Part shown: positions 1-9,492 of the stretch, piece after piece | Layout of the letters: the number at the start of each line of letters is the position of its first letter | Position numbering within the stretch: the first letter of the stretch is position 1 | DNA from: DAOMFB01 sp963721385 | Lineage (GTDB): Bacteria; Acidobacteriota; Thermoanaerobaculia; UBA5066 | Direction: 5' to 3' | Assembly: GCA_963721385.1 (NCBI GenBank) | Contig: CAVRJB010000013.1 | Span: 124,001 to 188,000 of the forward strand | Length of the DNA stretch: 64,000 nt | Notes under the pieces: generated by a model | Seen by the model: the letters and a program-made list of their open reading frames with translations, nothing else | What the model was told of the DNA's origin: nothing | The model's database searches: none | Translations under genes and position numbers: made by a program

Positions 1-627
<627 letters not shown>

Positions 628-637
628 CCCTCGCCTG

Positions 638-2035
638 ATGGGCTCCGTTACGCATCCGAAGGTCGCGCCGCCGCGGGTTCTTCCACGGCGGCTCGGCCTT
701 CTCGATGCGACCACGATCGTCGCCGGCTCGATGATCGGGTCCGGGATCTTCATCGTCTCGGCCGACATCACCCGGCAGGTCCGGAGCGCCTCCCTGCTCC
801 TCCTCGTCTGGATCTTCACGGCCCTCGTCACGGTGGCAGGGGCCTGGAGCTACGGGCGGCTCGCCATGGTCTTCCCGAAGGCGGGCGGCCAGTACGTCTA
901 CCTGCGCGAGGCCTGGGGCGACCTCGGGGGCTTCCTTTACGGCTGGGCCGTCCTGCTCGTCATCCAGACGGGGACGATCGCCGCCGTCGGCGTCGCGTTC
1001 GCGAAGTACCTCGGGGTCCTCGTGCCCGCGGTCTCCTCGCGGCACGTCTGGCTCCAGGCGAAGTTCCTCCGGCTGTCGCCGGTCGAGCTCGTCGCGATCC
1101 TCCTGATCGCGCTCCTGACCTGGTGGAACACGACGAGCGTCGAGAACGGCGCGCGGCTGCAGAACATCTTCACGGCAGCCAAGGTCTTTTCGCTCGTCGG
1201 CCTCCTCGCCGCCTGTCTGCTCGGCAGCGGCCGTCTCGGCGCGGTTTCGTGGAAGCTCCCACCCGCCTCGGAGCTGGCGATTCCGCTCCTCGGCGCCTTC
1301 GCCGTCGCCACCGTCGGCTCGCTCTTCTCGGCGGACGCCTGGAACAACGTGACCTTTCTCGCGGAAGAGGTCAAGGACGCCGAGCACAACGTCCCGAAGG
1401 CGCTCGTCTTCGGGACCGGACTCGTAACCGTCCTCTACGTCCTCGCAAACGTCGGCTACCTGAATGCCCTCCCCCTCGAGGGGATTGCAAGGGCCCCCGA
1501 GGACCGCGTCGCCACCGCCGCCGTCGCCGCTGTCGCCGGATCGGGAGAGGCCGGCCTCGCCTCGACGATCATGGCGTGCGTCATCCTCGTCTCCACGTTC
1601 GGCTGCCTGAACGGGCTGATCCTCTCGGGCGCGCGTGTCCTCTATGCCATGTCGCGGGACAACCTCTTCTTCCCGGTCTTCGCGCGGGTCTCGGCGAAAA
1701 CGCAGATCCCGGTACCGGCCCTCGCCGCCCAGGCCGTCTGGTCGGGCCTTCTCTGCCTGACGGGCAAGTACGGCGATCTCCTCGACTACGTCATCACGAC
1801 CGTCCTGATCTTCTACATCGCGACAATCGTGGGACGCTGGAAGCTCGCGCGGACGATCCCGGTCCTGGCGCCGCAGTCGGCGATGGACCGCATCGTCCCG
1901 ATTCTCTACGTCGCCGCGACGGCCTACGTCTCGATCGCGCTCGCGATCTACAAGCCCGCGTACACCGTGCCCGGGCTCGTCATCGTGGCGATCGGCGTCC
2001 CCGCTTTCTTCCTCTTCCGGCGGAAGCCGGCCTAG
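638..2035 (+). CDS. APC-superfamily amino acid permease
   Basis: A 465-residue polytopic membrane protein with about twelve hydrophobic segments, which is the usual size for amino acid/polyamine/organocation (APC) transporters. The family signature GSMIGSGIF lies at about residues 30-38 in the first helix, and a conserved block near EEVKDAEHNVPKA follows mid-protein. It probably moves amino acids across the inner membrane by antiport or symport with a cation. The substrate cannot be read from sequence. No clear Shine-Dalgarno precedes the ATG; the gene follows the pyrophosphatase by 10 bases and may be co-transcribed with it. It ends next to the convergent gene at 2037. Confidence 0.88.
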   Translation: MGSVTHPKVAPPRVLPRRLGLLDATTIVAGSMIGSGIFIVSADITRQVRSASLLLLVWIFTALVTVAGAWSYGRLAMVFPKAGGQYVYLREAWGDLGGFLYGWAVLLVIQTGTIAAVGVAFAKYLGVLVPAVSSRHVWLQAKFLRLSPVELVAILLIALLTWWNTTSVENGARLQNIFTAAKVFSLVGLLAACLLGSGRLGAVSWKLPPASELAIPLLGAFAVATVGSLFSADAWNNVTFLAEEVKDAEHNVPKALVFGTGLVTVLYVLANVGYLNALPLEGIARAPEDRVATAAVAAVAGSGEAGLASTIMACVILVSTFGCLNGLILSGARVLYAMSRDNLFFPVFARVSAKTQIPVPALAAQAVWSGLLCLTGKYGDLLDYVITTVLIFYIATIVGRWKLARTIPVLAPQSAMDRIVPILYVAATAYVSIALAIYKPAYTVPGLVIVAIGVPAFFLFRRKPA

Positions 2036-2036
2036 G

Positions 2037-2693
2037 TCAGCGGGGCACGACTCCGCCAGAGTCCTCCTGGAGCTTCCGCATGACGTCGGCCATGTCGCGG
2101 TAAGTCGCCGTCGGGTCGGGCTCGAACTCCGAGTCGGCCAGCACCACCTTCTTCTCGACGTCCCGGTTCCGGATCAGCGCGTCGCCCATCTCGGTCTGCA
2201 ATCGGATCTGGCGGGGGAACTTCAGCGACGGGGAGACCCAGAGCGTCATCTCCAGGGTTTTGCCCTCCTCCGTCCGGGTGGTCTTCCAGATCTCGCAAAC
2301 CTCGCCGTCCACGGTCTCCGTGCCGAGCTTCGTCCCCTTCGCGAGAAACGCGTCGAGGTCGCGTGCGATGTCGACCCCCGCGTCGCCCCCGGCTCCCTTC
2401 CCCGACCCGACCTTGGTTTTCATCGCGAGCATCGGCGTCTTCACATAGGCGACGCCATCCCGGATGACCGTGACGGACTCCCCGACCGGCGTCTGGGAGA
2501 CGACCCGGACCTTGTTCCCCTTGATCCACGTCTCGGAGGGGATCGTGATCCCGAACTTCTCGACGGTCATGTCGGACTTCCAGTGGAGCTGCGTCGCCTT
2601 GTCGTCGGCGGCGGCAGGCGTCGGCGCCCAAAGGGCGGCGGCTGAAACGAGGACGGCGGCGAGAACGGTGCGGAATCCGCGGCGAAAAGGCAT
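2037..2693 (-). CDS. Secreted LolA-like outer-membrane lipoprotein-sorting domain protein
   Basis: A 218-residue exported protein. The N-terminus is a signal peptide with basic residues, a hydrophobic core and a likely cleavage after the AAA near residue 29. The rest is beta-rich with blocks such as WIKGNKVRV, GEVCEIWKTTR and FPRQIRLQTE, the pattern of LolA/LppX-like folds that bind lipid or lipoprotein in the periplasm. It is not a clear LolA orthologue, so a periplasmic lipid-binding role is an inference. A GGGAGG Shine-Dalgarno precedes the ATG. It is the last gene of the long minus-strand run, 33 bases after hemW. Confidence 0.6.
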   Translation of the reverse strand: MPFRRGFRTVLAAVLVSAAALWAPTPAAADDKATQLHWKSDMTVEKFGITIPSETWIKGNKVRVVSQTPVGESVTVIRDGVAYVKTPMLAMKTKVGSGKGAGGDAGVDIARDLDAFLAKGTKLGTETVDGEVCEIWKTTRTEEGKTLEMTLWVSPSLKFPRQIRLQTEMGDALIRNRDVEKKVVLADSEFEPDPTATYRDMADVMRKLQEDSGGVVPR

Positions 2694-2726
2694 TCGGGCC
2701 TCCCGAAGGCCATGATGCCACGCCGC

Positions 2727-3854
2727 TCAGAGAAGAGCCTGGAAGACCTCGTTGGAGAGGAGTACGCCGCGCCGCGTCAGCCGGACGCGGCCGGAGACAG
2801 TCTCGAGGAGCCCGGCATCGAACGCGTCCTCCACCCGCCGTGCCGACGCATCGGGCAGCGTCTTTCGGATTTCTTCGAATGATGAAGAGGGAACGCCTCC
2901 CGACAAGCGCAGACCCAGCATCAGCCCCTCTTTCCTTCTAAGAAAATCCCCGTGGTCTTCCTCGGTCGGGGCGACGGGCGACCTGTTCCCCCGCGTCAGG
3001 CGTAGGTACTCGGCCATCGATCCCGTGTTGGCCGTGCGCCTTTGGCCGTCGAACGAGTGTGCGGCGACGCCGAAGCCGAGAACGGGCGTCAGCGTCCAGT
3101 ACTTGAGGTTGTGGCGGCTCTCGAAGCCTGGCCGCGCCCAGTTCGAGATCTCGTACCGCGGGAGGCCCGCGGCCGTAAGCCGCTCGTCGACCTCGAGCCA
3201 GCGGTCCGCCATCGCATCGTCGTCCGGGAAGAGCGCGGGGTGCTCCTTTTTCAGCAAGACGAGGCGGGGCGCCTTCTCGATCTCGAGGAGATAGACCGAC
3301 AGGTGCGAGATCCCCGCCTCGAGGAGCCCGTCCACGCTCGACCGGAGGCTCTCTCGCGTCTGGCCGGGGATCCCGATCATCAGGTCGGCCGAGACGTTTC
3401 CGAATGCGGGAACGGCCCTTCGGAGGGCCTCGAGAGCCCCGGCCGCGTCGTGACGCCGCTCGAGCGGCAAGAGCTCGGAGTCGACGAGCGACTGGACACC
3501 GACCGAGAGCCGGTTGACCCCGAGGCTCCGGAGCGCCTCGATCCGCCCGGAGCTCAGGTCGTCCGGGTTCGCTTCGGCCGTGATTTCGGCGTTCGAAGAA
3601 ACGCCGAAGCTCGTTTCGAGGGCGAGGAGCACGGCGCCCAGCCGGAGCGGATCGACGTAGGACGGGGTTCCCCCTCCGAAGTAGACCGAATCGAAGGAGA
3701 GCCCTCCTGCCGCCTCCGCTCCCCTCGAGCGAACTTCCGAAACAACACCTTCAAAGAAGTCTTCTTCTTCGCTTTTTCCTTCGAGGGCGACGAACGAGCA
3801 GTAGGTGCAGCGGTGGGCGCAAAACGGAATGTGGACGTAAGCCCCGGGATTCAA
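2727..3854 (-). CDS. hemW: HemW-type radical SAM protein (heme chaperone)
   Basis: A 375-residue radical SAM protein. The cluster motif is C12-x3-C16-x2-C19 followed by S-F. A Phe where HemN has its fourth cysteine marks HemW rather than coproporphyrinogen dehydrogenase. A GGGTPS element and the HemW C-terminal region with LRLSGGVP follow. HemW proteins bind heme and deliver it to membrane respiratory enzymes; many are misnamed oxygen-independent coproporphyrinogen III oxidase. The start is TTG at 3852-3854, which overlaps the ribE stop as TTGA, so translation is probably coupled. The complete length fits the family. Confidence 0.9.
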   Translation of the reverse strand: MNPGAYVHIPFCAHRCTYCSFVALEGKSEEEDFFEGVVSEVRSRGAEAAGGLSFDSVYFGGGTPSYVDPLRLGAVLLALETSFGVSSNAEITAEANPDDLSSGRIEALRSLGVNRLSVGVQSLVDSELLPLERRHDAAGALEALRRAVPAFGNVSADLMIGIPGQTRESLRSSVDGLLEAGISHLSVYLLEIEKAPRLVLLKKEHPALFPDDDAMADRWLEVDERLTAAGLPRYEISNWARPGFESRHNLKYWTLTPVLGFGVAAHSFDGQRRTANTGSMAEYLRLTRGNRSPVAPTEEDHGDFLRRKEGLMLGLRLSGGVPSSSFEEIRKTLPDASARRVEDAFDAGLLETVSGRVRLTRRGVLLSNEVFQALL

Positions 3855-4492
3855 GACGAGAGGAGATCCCGGAGGCGGTCGTCCCTCGACACGGCCGCGA
3901 GCCGGCCCTCGAGGATTCGCTCGACGTACTTCCCGAGAACGTCCACCTCGACGTTCACGAGGTCTCCGACTTTCCGGTCCCCGAGCGCCGTGGCGTTCAG
4001 GGTGTGCGGAATGACCGCCACGTCGAACTCCCGGTCCCGGAGGGCGGCGACCGTCAGGGAGATCCCGTCGAGCGCAATGGATCCCTTCTCGACGACGTAG
4101 CGGGACCAGGCCGGGTCCAGCGCGAAAGAGATCGTCCAGAAGTCGCCTGAAGGGGCGATCCGGGTCACCGCCGTCGTCTCGTCGACGTGCCCGGCGACGA
4201 GATGCCCTCCGAAGCGGTCGCCCGCGGCGAGAGCCCGCTCGAGGTTCACGCGCTGCCCGGGACGGAGGGCGCCCAGCGTCGACCGCGCGAGCGTCTCCGG
4301 CGAGACGTCGAACCGCAGCGGTTCCTTCGAACTTCCGGGCAGCGCCGTCAGGCAGACGCCCGAGACGGAGACGCTCTCCCCCGCCGCGACGTCGTTCCAG
4401 CCGTCGGGCCGGTCGATCGACAGGAGCGAGCCCGAAGCGCGGCTCTCCAGCGACCGGACCTTCGCGGTGGCGGCGACGAGACCGGTGAACAT
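3851..4492 (-). CDS. ribE: Riboflavin synthase alpha subunit
   Basis: A 213-residue enzyme that dismutates two 6,7-dimethyl-8-ribityllumazine molecules to riboflavin, the last step of the pathway. The ATG at 4490-4492 gives the canonical N-terminus MFTGLV; an upstream in-frame start would add an arginine-rich tail that is only ribD shadow. Two lumazine-binding halves are visible: the first with GVCLT and GHLVAGHVDE, the second with KGSIALDGISLTV and IPHTLNATALG. It sits 10 bases after ribD and overlaps hemW by four bases. RibA/RibB and lumazine synthase are not in the window. Confidence 0.95.
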   Translation of the reverse strand: MFTGLVAATAKVRSLESRASGSLLSIDRPDGWNDVAAGESVSVSGVCLTALPGSSKEPLRFDVSPETLARSTLGALRPGQRVNLERALAAGDRFGGHLVAGHVDETTAVTRIAPSGDFWTISFALDPAWSRYVVEKGSIALDGISLTVAALRDREFDVAVIPHTLNATALGDRKVGDLVNVEVDVLGKYVERILEGRLAAVSRDDRLRDLLSS

Positions 4493-4502
4493 CCTGCCGA
4501 TC

Positions 4503-5615
4503 CTACGCCGGCGGCAGGACGCGCGCCGAGAGGCGGACCGATTCCCCGACGGCCGCCGTCTCGATCTCCCCGAGCCGGCAGGCACGCTCCAGCGTCGGAA
4601 AGCCCGAGCCGCCGAGCGGCCCCGGAGCCGTGAGGCCGCCGATCAGGAGCGGGGCGACGTAGGCCGTCACCCGGTCGACGAGGCCCGCCTTCAGGAACGT
4701 CCAGGCTGTCCGGCCGCCCCCCTCGACGACGAGCGAGCGGACCTCGGAGGCGTGCAGCAGCCGGAGGAGGGCGGCCAGATCGACCACGCGGTCGTCGCCC
4801 GACGGGAGCGACTCCACCCGGACGCCCCGCTCGCGGAACGGGGCGAGGAGCGGGTCGTTCTTCGGCCTCGCCGTGACGAGCCAGACCTCCCCGGCCGAGG
4901 GGTCGAAAACGCGCCGCTCCGGAGCCAGGTTGAGAGCCCCGTCGAGGACGATTCGCCGGTGAGGGACGATCGAGCGGTTCAGGCCGAGACGGCGCGTGAG
5001 GCGCGGGTCGTCGGCGAGGATCGTCCCGGCGCCGACGAGGACGGCGTCGTGCTCCTCGCGAAGGCGCATGGCGTCCTCGCGGGCCGCCTCTCCGGTGATC
5101 CACTTCGAGGCGCCGGTCGCCGTCGCGATCCGGCCGTCCAGCGAGGCCGCCCACTTCAGGTGGACGAACGGCCGGCGCTCCCGGGCCGAGACGAGGAAGG
5201 CCTCGTTCAGCCGCTCGGCCTCGGCGGCGCAAGCGCCGACGTCGACCTCCACCCCGCCGTCGAGGAGCAGGCGAACGCCGCGCCCCGCCGTCCGGAGGTC
5301 GGGATCCTCGATGGAGCAGAGGACGCGCTTGACGCCCGCCGCGACGAGGGCGTCGGTGCAGGGGCGGGTCCTGCCGTAGCTGGCGCACGGCTCGAGATTC
5401 ACGAGGAGCGTCGCCCCTTTCGCCGCCGTCCCGGCCGCCGTCAGCGCCCCGATCTCGGCATGCGGCTCCCCGGCCCTTTCGTGGGACCCCTCGCCGAGCA
5501 CCCGCCCCTCGTCGTCGACGAGAAGAGCGCCCACGCGGGGGTTCGGGGACGTCGAGTACCGCCCCCGATCCGCGAGCTCGAAGACCCGCCGCCAGAGGCC
5601 GGCCGCGTCAGTCAT
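4503..5615 (-). CDS. ribD: Bifunctional pyrimidine deaminase/reductase of riboflavin synthesis
   Basis: A 370-residue two-domain enzyme. The N-terminal deaminase domain has the HAE motif at 52-54 and the zinc ligands C77 and C86 in EPCASYGRTRPC. The C-terminal reductase domain starts around residue 149 with LKWAASLDGRIA and has VEGGGRTAWTFL near its NADPH site. It deaminates and then reduces the first pyrimidine intermediates made from GTP. The start chosen is ATG at 5613-5615, giving MTDAAGLWRRVF; it overlaps the end of ftsY by eight bases. The deaminase motif has Ser-Tyr where many homologues have Ser-His, but all metal ligands are kept. Confidence 0.94.
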   Translation of the reverse strand: MTDAAGLWRRVFELADRGRYSTSPNPRVGALLVDDEGRVLGEGSHERAGEPHAEIGALTAAGTAAKGATLLVNLEPCASYGRTRPCTDALVAAGVKRVLCSIEDPDLRTAGRGVRLLLDGGVEVDVGACAAEAERLNEAFLVSARERRPFVHLKWAASLDGRIATATGASKWITGEAAREDAMRLREEHDAVLVGAGTILADDPRLTRRLGLNRSIVPHRRIVLDGALNLAPERRVFDPSAGEVWLVTARPKNDPLLAPFRERGVRVESLPSGDDRVVDLAALLRLLHASEVRSLVVEGGGRTAWTFLKAGLVDRVTAYVAPLLIGGLTAPGPLGGSGFPTLERACRLGEIETAAVGESVRLSARVLPPA

Positions 5616-6546
5616 CCACGAGGGCCCTCGCGAACTCGGCGGCGTCGAAGTCGAGGAGGTCGTCCGCCGTCTCACCCACCCCGACGTACCGGACCGGGAG
5701 ATTCAGCTCCCGGACGATCGCGAGAATGACGCCCCCTTTCGCCGTCCCGTCCATCTTCGTCAATACGAGACCCGTGACGCCGGACGACTTCGTGAACTCA
5801 CGCGCCTGGGCGAGGCCGTTCAGGCCCGTGACCGCGTCGAGGACGAGGAGCACCTCGTGGGGAGCGCCCGGCACCTCCCGGCCCGCGATCCGCCGGATCT
5901 TCGACAGCTCCTCCATCAGGTTGTGTTTCGTATGAAGGCGTCCGGCTGTGTCGACGAGCAGGAGGTCGGCCTTCCGCGCCTTGGCCGCCGTGCAGGCGTC
6001 ATGGACGACCGCCGCCGGGTCCGCCCCTGGCTTGTGGGAAACGAGCGGGACGTTCAGCCGGCTCGCCCAGATCCCGAGCTGTTCGATGGCCGCGGCGCGA
6101 AAGGTGTCGGCCGCGGCGAGAACGACCGATTGCCCCGCCGCGACGCCGCGGGCCGCGAGCTTGGCGGCCGTCGTCGTCTTCCCGGTCCCGTTCACGCCGA
6201 CGACGAGGACGACGCGGGGCATCCCCGGGGGAACGGACACATCGCCCGCCGGGACCGAGAGCCGCCGCGCGATCTCTTCCTTGAGGACCCTCCGGACGAC
6301 GTCCTCCTCGGCGGCGTCCCGCCGGCCGGCCTCGGTCCGGACCGCCTCGACGAGCTCGGCGGCCGTCGCGGGGCCGACGTCGGCGACGAGGAGAGCCTCC
6401 TCGAGCGCCTCGAGCGCCCGCGGATCGGGCGAGAAGCGGGCCTTCACGGCGTCGCCCACGCGGGCAATCAGCTCCGTGTGGGTCATGAAAAGTCCGCGCT
6501 TCAGGCGCTCGAAGACCGACGGTTTCCCGCTCTTGTCGTCCGGCAT
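5608..6546 (-). CDS. ftsY: Signal recognition particle receptor FtsY
   Basis: A 312-residue SRP GTPase that docks ribosome-SRP complexes at the inner membrane. The NG domain is complete: a helical N domain up to about residue 105, the P-loop GVNGTGKTTTAAKLA at 117-131, DTAGRLHTKHNLMEEL, and TKMDGTAKGG with the closing VGVGETADDLLDF. The acidic A domain of the E. coli protein is missing, as in many bacteria, and the N-terminus is only a short basic helix. It lies 26 bases after the roadblock gene and overlaps ribD. Confidence 0.96.
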   Translation of the reverse strand: MPDDKSGKPSVFERLKRGLFMTHTELIARVGDAVKARFSPDPRALEALEEALLVADVGPATAAELVEAVRTEAGRRDAAEEDVVRRVLKEEIARRLSVPAGDVSVPPGMPRVVLVVGVNGTGKTTTAAKLAARGVAAGQSVVLAAADTFRAAAIEQLGIWASRLNVPLVSHKPGADPAAVVHDACTAAKARKADLLLVDTAGRLHTKHNLMEELSKIRRIAGREVPGAPHEVLLVLDAVTGLNGLAQAREFTKSSGVTGLVLTKMDGTAKGGVILAIVRELNLPVRYVGVGETADDLLDFDAAEFARALVDD

Positions 6547-6572
6547 CGCCTTCGAGAGTAACAGCCGGCGGG

Positions 6573-6923
6573 TCAGCCGATCTCGCGCGCGAGCTGCTCG
6601 CGGGCCTCGTCGAGACGGGCCCGTGCGATGGACGGGAGGCCCCGCGCGGAGAAGACGACGAGAACGAAGTAGCCGTCCTTCACGTGCGCCGACAGGACGT
6701 GGCGGTCCTCGAAGTCGAGGGAGAGGTCGCGGACCTCGCCGAGCCCGGCGCGCACCGACGCCCGCCCCAGCTCACCGAGCCAGACCGACTGCAGGGCCCC
6801 CAGCACGTCTGTCGCGGCCGGATCCCCCGCCCGGGCCACCGTCTGCCCCTGGGAGTCGACCAAGGCGGCACCGATCGCGCCGGGTGCGGAGGCGAGCGAC
6901 GAAAGGACGTCCTCGAAGCTCAT
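6573..6923 (-). CDS. Roadblock/LC7-domain protein (MglB-like)
   Basis: A 116-residue protein covering a single roadblock/LC7 fold. It opens with FEDVLSSLASAPGAIGAALVD, has the central strand LVDSQGQTVAR, and ends in a helix. Such proteins dimerise and often act as regulators of small Ras-like GTPases (MglB with MglA) or in cell polarity. No partner GTPase is in the window, so the partner is unknown. The ATG shares one base with the stop of the TPR lipoprotein gene (TGATG), tying it to that gene and to the HD-GYP sensor before it. Confidence 0.72.
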   Translation of the reverse strand: MSFEDVLSSLASAPGAIGAALVDSQGQTVARAGDPAATDVLGALQSVWLGELGRASVRAGLGEVRDLSLDFEDRHVLSAHVKDGYFVLVVFSARGLPSIARARLDEAREQLAREIG

Positions 6924-7723
6924 CAGGAGCCCTCGGGCCCGGTCTGCTCGGAGCCGAGGAACCGCCTGGCGCGGCGCCCGTCCTCCGTCTCCGGCCCGGC
7001 CAGCGCCGCCCTCTCCATGTACTTGAGCGCCAGGTCACGGCGGCCGGCGGCGATCAGGCAGAGCGCGGCGTTGTAGTTTGCGGTGACGTCCCTCGGGTCC
7101 TCCTTGAGGACGTAGAGCAGGTCGTCCAGAGCGTCGCGGAAGTTCTCCAGCTTCACCCGGACGATTCCGCGCTCGCGCTTGGCACGCAAGAGCTGGCCGT
7201 CCTCCGACAGCGCCAGGTTGAACTGCCGCTCGGCGTCGACCCACTGCTGCTTCTTCTCGTAGAGGAGCCCCAGGTTCATGTAGGCGTTCAGCCGGTCAGT
7301 CGACGGCGGGCCGTCCAGCACAGCCTGGAAGTCCCGCTCGGCCTCGTCGAGCCGTCCCATCTCCATGTAGCAGACGCCGCGGTTGTTGTGCGCTTCGCCG
7401 AAATCCGGCTTCAGCTTGAGCGACTCGGTGAACGCCTTCTCCGCGGCCGTGTAGTCCTTCTTGTAGAGGAGCGCGAGCCCGAGAGCGTTCGGGACCGCGG
7501 GATCCCGCGGACTGCTCTGCCGCGCACGCATCAGGATCGCGATCGCCTCGTCCGCGCGCCCTTCCCGGAGCATGGCGAGGCCGGTCCGGTAGTCCACGAG
7601 ATCGGCGAGGACCGGGTTTTCGGCCGGCGGCTTGTCGTATTTCGGCCCGCAGCCGAAGGCGGCGAACCCGAGAGCGGCCGCGAGAAGGGCTGCGCTCCTC
7701 CGCGCCCGCGCCGGGCCGCTCAA
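6923..7723 (-). CDS. TPR-repeat lipoprotein
   Basis: A 266-residue predicted lipoprotein. The signal peptide has arginines, a hydrophobic stretch and a lipobox ending AAFGC with the lipidated cysteine at about 25. Several tetratricopeptide repeats follow (for example NALGLALLYKKDYTAAEKAF and HNNRGVCYMEMGRLDEAERD), resembling PilF/PilW-type assembly lipoproteins. The start is TTG at 7721-7723, overlapping the HD-GYP stop as TTGA. A much longer open frame runs upstream over the HD-GYP gene but is its shadow. A scaffold role in the envelope is inferred from the repeats. Confidence 0.8.
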   Translation of the reverse strand: MSGPARARRSAALLAAALGFAAFGCGPKYDKPPAENPVLADLVDYRTGLAMLREGRADEAIAILMRARQSSPRDPAVPNALGLALLYKKDYTAAEKAFTESLKLKPDFGEAHNNRGVCYMEMGRLDEAERDFQAVLDGPPSTDRLNAYMNLGLLYEKKQQWVDAERQFNLALSEDGQLLRAKRERGIVRVKLENFRDALDDLLYVLKEDPRDVTANYNAALCLIAAGRRDLALKYMERAALAGPETEDGRRARRFLGSEQTGPEGS

Positions 7724-9486
7724 GCCGGCACCTTCAGCGGGACGTCCTCGCCGAGGAACTCGAGCTCTCGTGAAGAGTAGGCCTTGTCGAGGGCGGCTGT
7801 CACTTCGGCGTCGAACGACTTGCCGGCAAACGACAGGATCTGCTTGATGACGTACGGCAGTGGCATCGCCTTCTGGTAGGGGCGCGTCGTCGTCATCGCG
7901 TCGAACGTGTCGGCGACGGCGACGATCCGCGCGATCCGCGGGATGTCGGCGCCCTTCAACCCGTCCGGGTACCCCCCGCCGGACCACTTCTCGTGGTGGT
8001 GCTTGATACCCGGGATCACGTCTTTCAGCTGGGGGATCTGGCCCATGATCACCGCGCCCTTGACGGGGTGCGTCTTCATCACCTCGAACTCCTCGCTCGT
8101 CAGGGCGGTCGGCTTCCGGAGAATGCGGTCGTCGATGCCGATCTTGCCGACATCGTGCAGAAGGGCCGAGATGCGGATCGTCCGCACCTCTTCCGGCGTC
8201 AGGCTCATGTGTCGCGCGAGGACGACGGCGTAACGGGCGACGCGCTCCGAGTGGCCCCGCGTGTACGGGTCCTTGGCGTCGATCGCGGCCGCGAGCGTCC
8301 GGATCGAGTTGATGAAGAGCTCCTGGTTCTCCCGGGCGGCCAGCTTCAGCCTGTCGACCGATTTCTCGATCGAATCCGACATGGCGTTGAACGTCTCGGA
8401 GAGCTGCGCCAGCTCGTAGACGCCGCGTACCGGCACGCGCTGCTTGAACTGCCCCTCCGCCACGGAGCGGACCTTGCCGACGAGGTCGAGGACCGGGCGA
8501 GACAGGAGCCGGGCGGCGACGAGGGCGACGAGCCCGACCAGGACGAGCGCGAGAAGCGCGAGGAGCGACGAGGTCCGGGTCATCTGTGCGACCGAGGCGA
8601 AGGCGCTCGCCTCCGACTTCTCGACGATGACGCCCCAGTCGGTCGACGGGACCGTCGCGAGCGTTCCGAGGACGCGGCGGGCCTCCCGGCCCTCGCCCCG
8701 CGTGTAGCTCTTCGTCAGCCGGACCGGCTGGGCCATGAACTCCCGGACGAGGTCGATCTTCGAGAGGTCCTTCGTGTTCGCAGGAAAGGACGCCGGATCG
8801 CTCGCGAAGAGGAGCTTTCCCTCGCGGTCGACGGCGTAGGCGACGCCTCCCTCGCCCGCGGCTTCCTTCCCGTCCCGCACGAAGCGGGCCTTCATCGGCC
8901 CGAATGAGAGGAAGGCGAGGACGGCGCCGGCGGGCTCCGGCCCGGCGCCGACCGGCACGGCGAGGATGATCCCCCCTTCCGGATAGGCGGCCGGGTAGAC
9001 CGGCTCGCTCCGCCAGACCTGACCCCGCAGCGCCACGTTCAGAGCCTGGGTCAGCTTCTGCTCGAAGTAGGCGTCCGTCGCGACCCGCTCCGAGCGCGGG
9101 CCGACGCCGTCGCGGTCGAGGGCCCTGAGGAGCCGGATCCCCGACTCGTTGAGGCTCTGCCGGTAGCCGTCGAGGACCTCGGTCCGGCTGAGGGAGAAAA
9201 AGGGGTCGATGTCGACGTTGGCGGTCGTGGCGACGGACTTCCCGAGGAGGATGCCGTCCGCGATCCGGACCAGGTCCTTCTGGGCGTTCGAGATCGAGTT
9301 GTCGATCGCCTCGGCGAGCGTGACCGAGCTTCCCTTCAGGTACTTCTTCTCGGACGTTTCCAGCGCGTCCCGGTTGATCCTGATGAGCGAGAAATGAAGA
9401 GCGATCAGGGGGACGATCGACACCACCATAAGGGCGCCCAGAAGCGCCGTCACGATACGGAGCCGCGGCAGCCTCGAGACGGCCAT
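7720..9486 (-). CDS. Membrane sensor with HAMP and HD-GYP domain (c-di-GMP phosphodiesterase)
   Basis: A 588-residue receptor. A first transmembrane helix (about 9-31) is followed by a large periplasmic sensor of Cache type, a second helix near 315-335, a HAMP linker, and a C-terminal HD-GYP domain from about 395. The catalytic elements HDVGKIGIDD, HPVKGA and HHHEKWSGGGYPDGLKG are all present, so it should hydrolyse cyclic di-GMP in the cytoplasm in response to an extracytoplasmic ligand. The ligand is unknown. It starts 6 bases after aroB and overlaps the TPR lipoprotein gene by four bases, so the two likely act together. Confidence 0.92.
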   Translation of the reverse strand: MAVSRLPRLRIVTALLGALMVVSIVPLIALHFSLIRINRDALETSEKKYLKGSSVTLAEAIDNSISNAQKDLVRIADGILLGKSVATTANVDIDPFFSLSRTEVLDGYRQSLNESGIRLLRALDRDGVGPRSERVATDAYFEQKLTQALNVALRGQVWRSEPVYPAAYPEGGIILAVPVGAGPEPAGAVLAFLSFGPMKARFVRDGKEAAGEGGVAYAVDREGKLLFASDPASFPANTKDLSKIDLVREFMAQPVRLTKSYTRGEGREARRVLGTLATVPSTDWGVIVEKSEASAFASVAQMTRTSSLLALLALVLVGLVALVAARLLSRPVLDLVGKVRSVAEGQFKQRVPVRGVYELAQLSETFNAMSDSIEKSVDRLKLAARENQELFINSIRTLAAAIDAKDPYTRGHSERVARYAVVLARHMSLTPEEVRTIRISALLHDVGKIGIDDRILRKPTALTSEEFEVMKTHPVKGAVIMGQIPQLKDVIPGIKHHHEKWSGGGYPDGLKGADIPRIARIVAVADTFDAMTTTRPYQKAMPLPYVIKQILSFAGKSFDAEVTAALDKAYSSRELEFLGEDVPLKVPA

Positions 9487-9492
9487 TTCCCT

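Noticed and set aside
2727..3854. Oxygen-independent coproporphyrinogen III oxidase (HemN)
   Set aside because: The fourth cysteine of HemN is replaced by Phe after the CxxxCxxC motif, which marks HemW.
5948..7780. 610-codon plus-strand open frame
   Set aside because: It is antisense to ftsY, the roadblock gene and the TPR gene, is rich in Arg/Ser/Ala, and has no domain sense. It is a typical GC-rich shadow.
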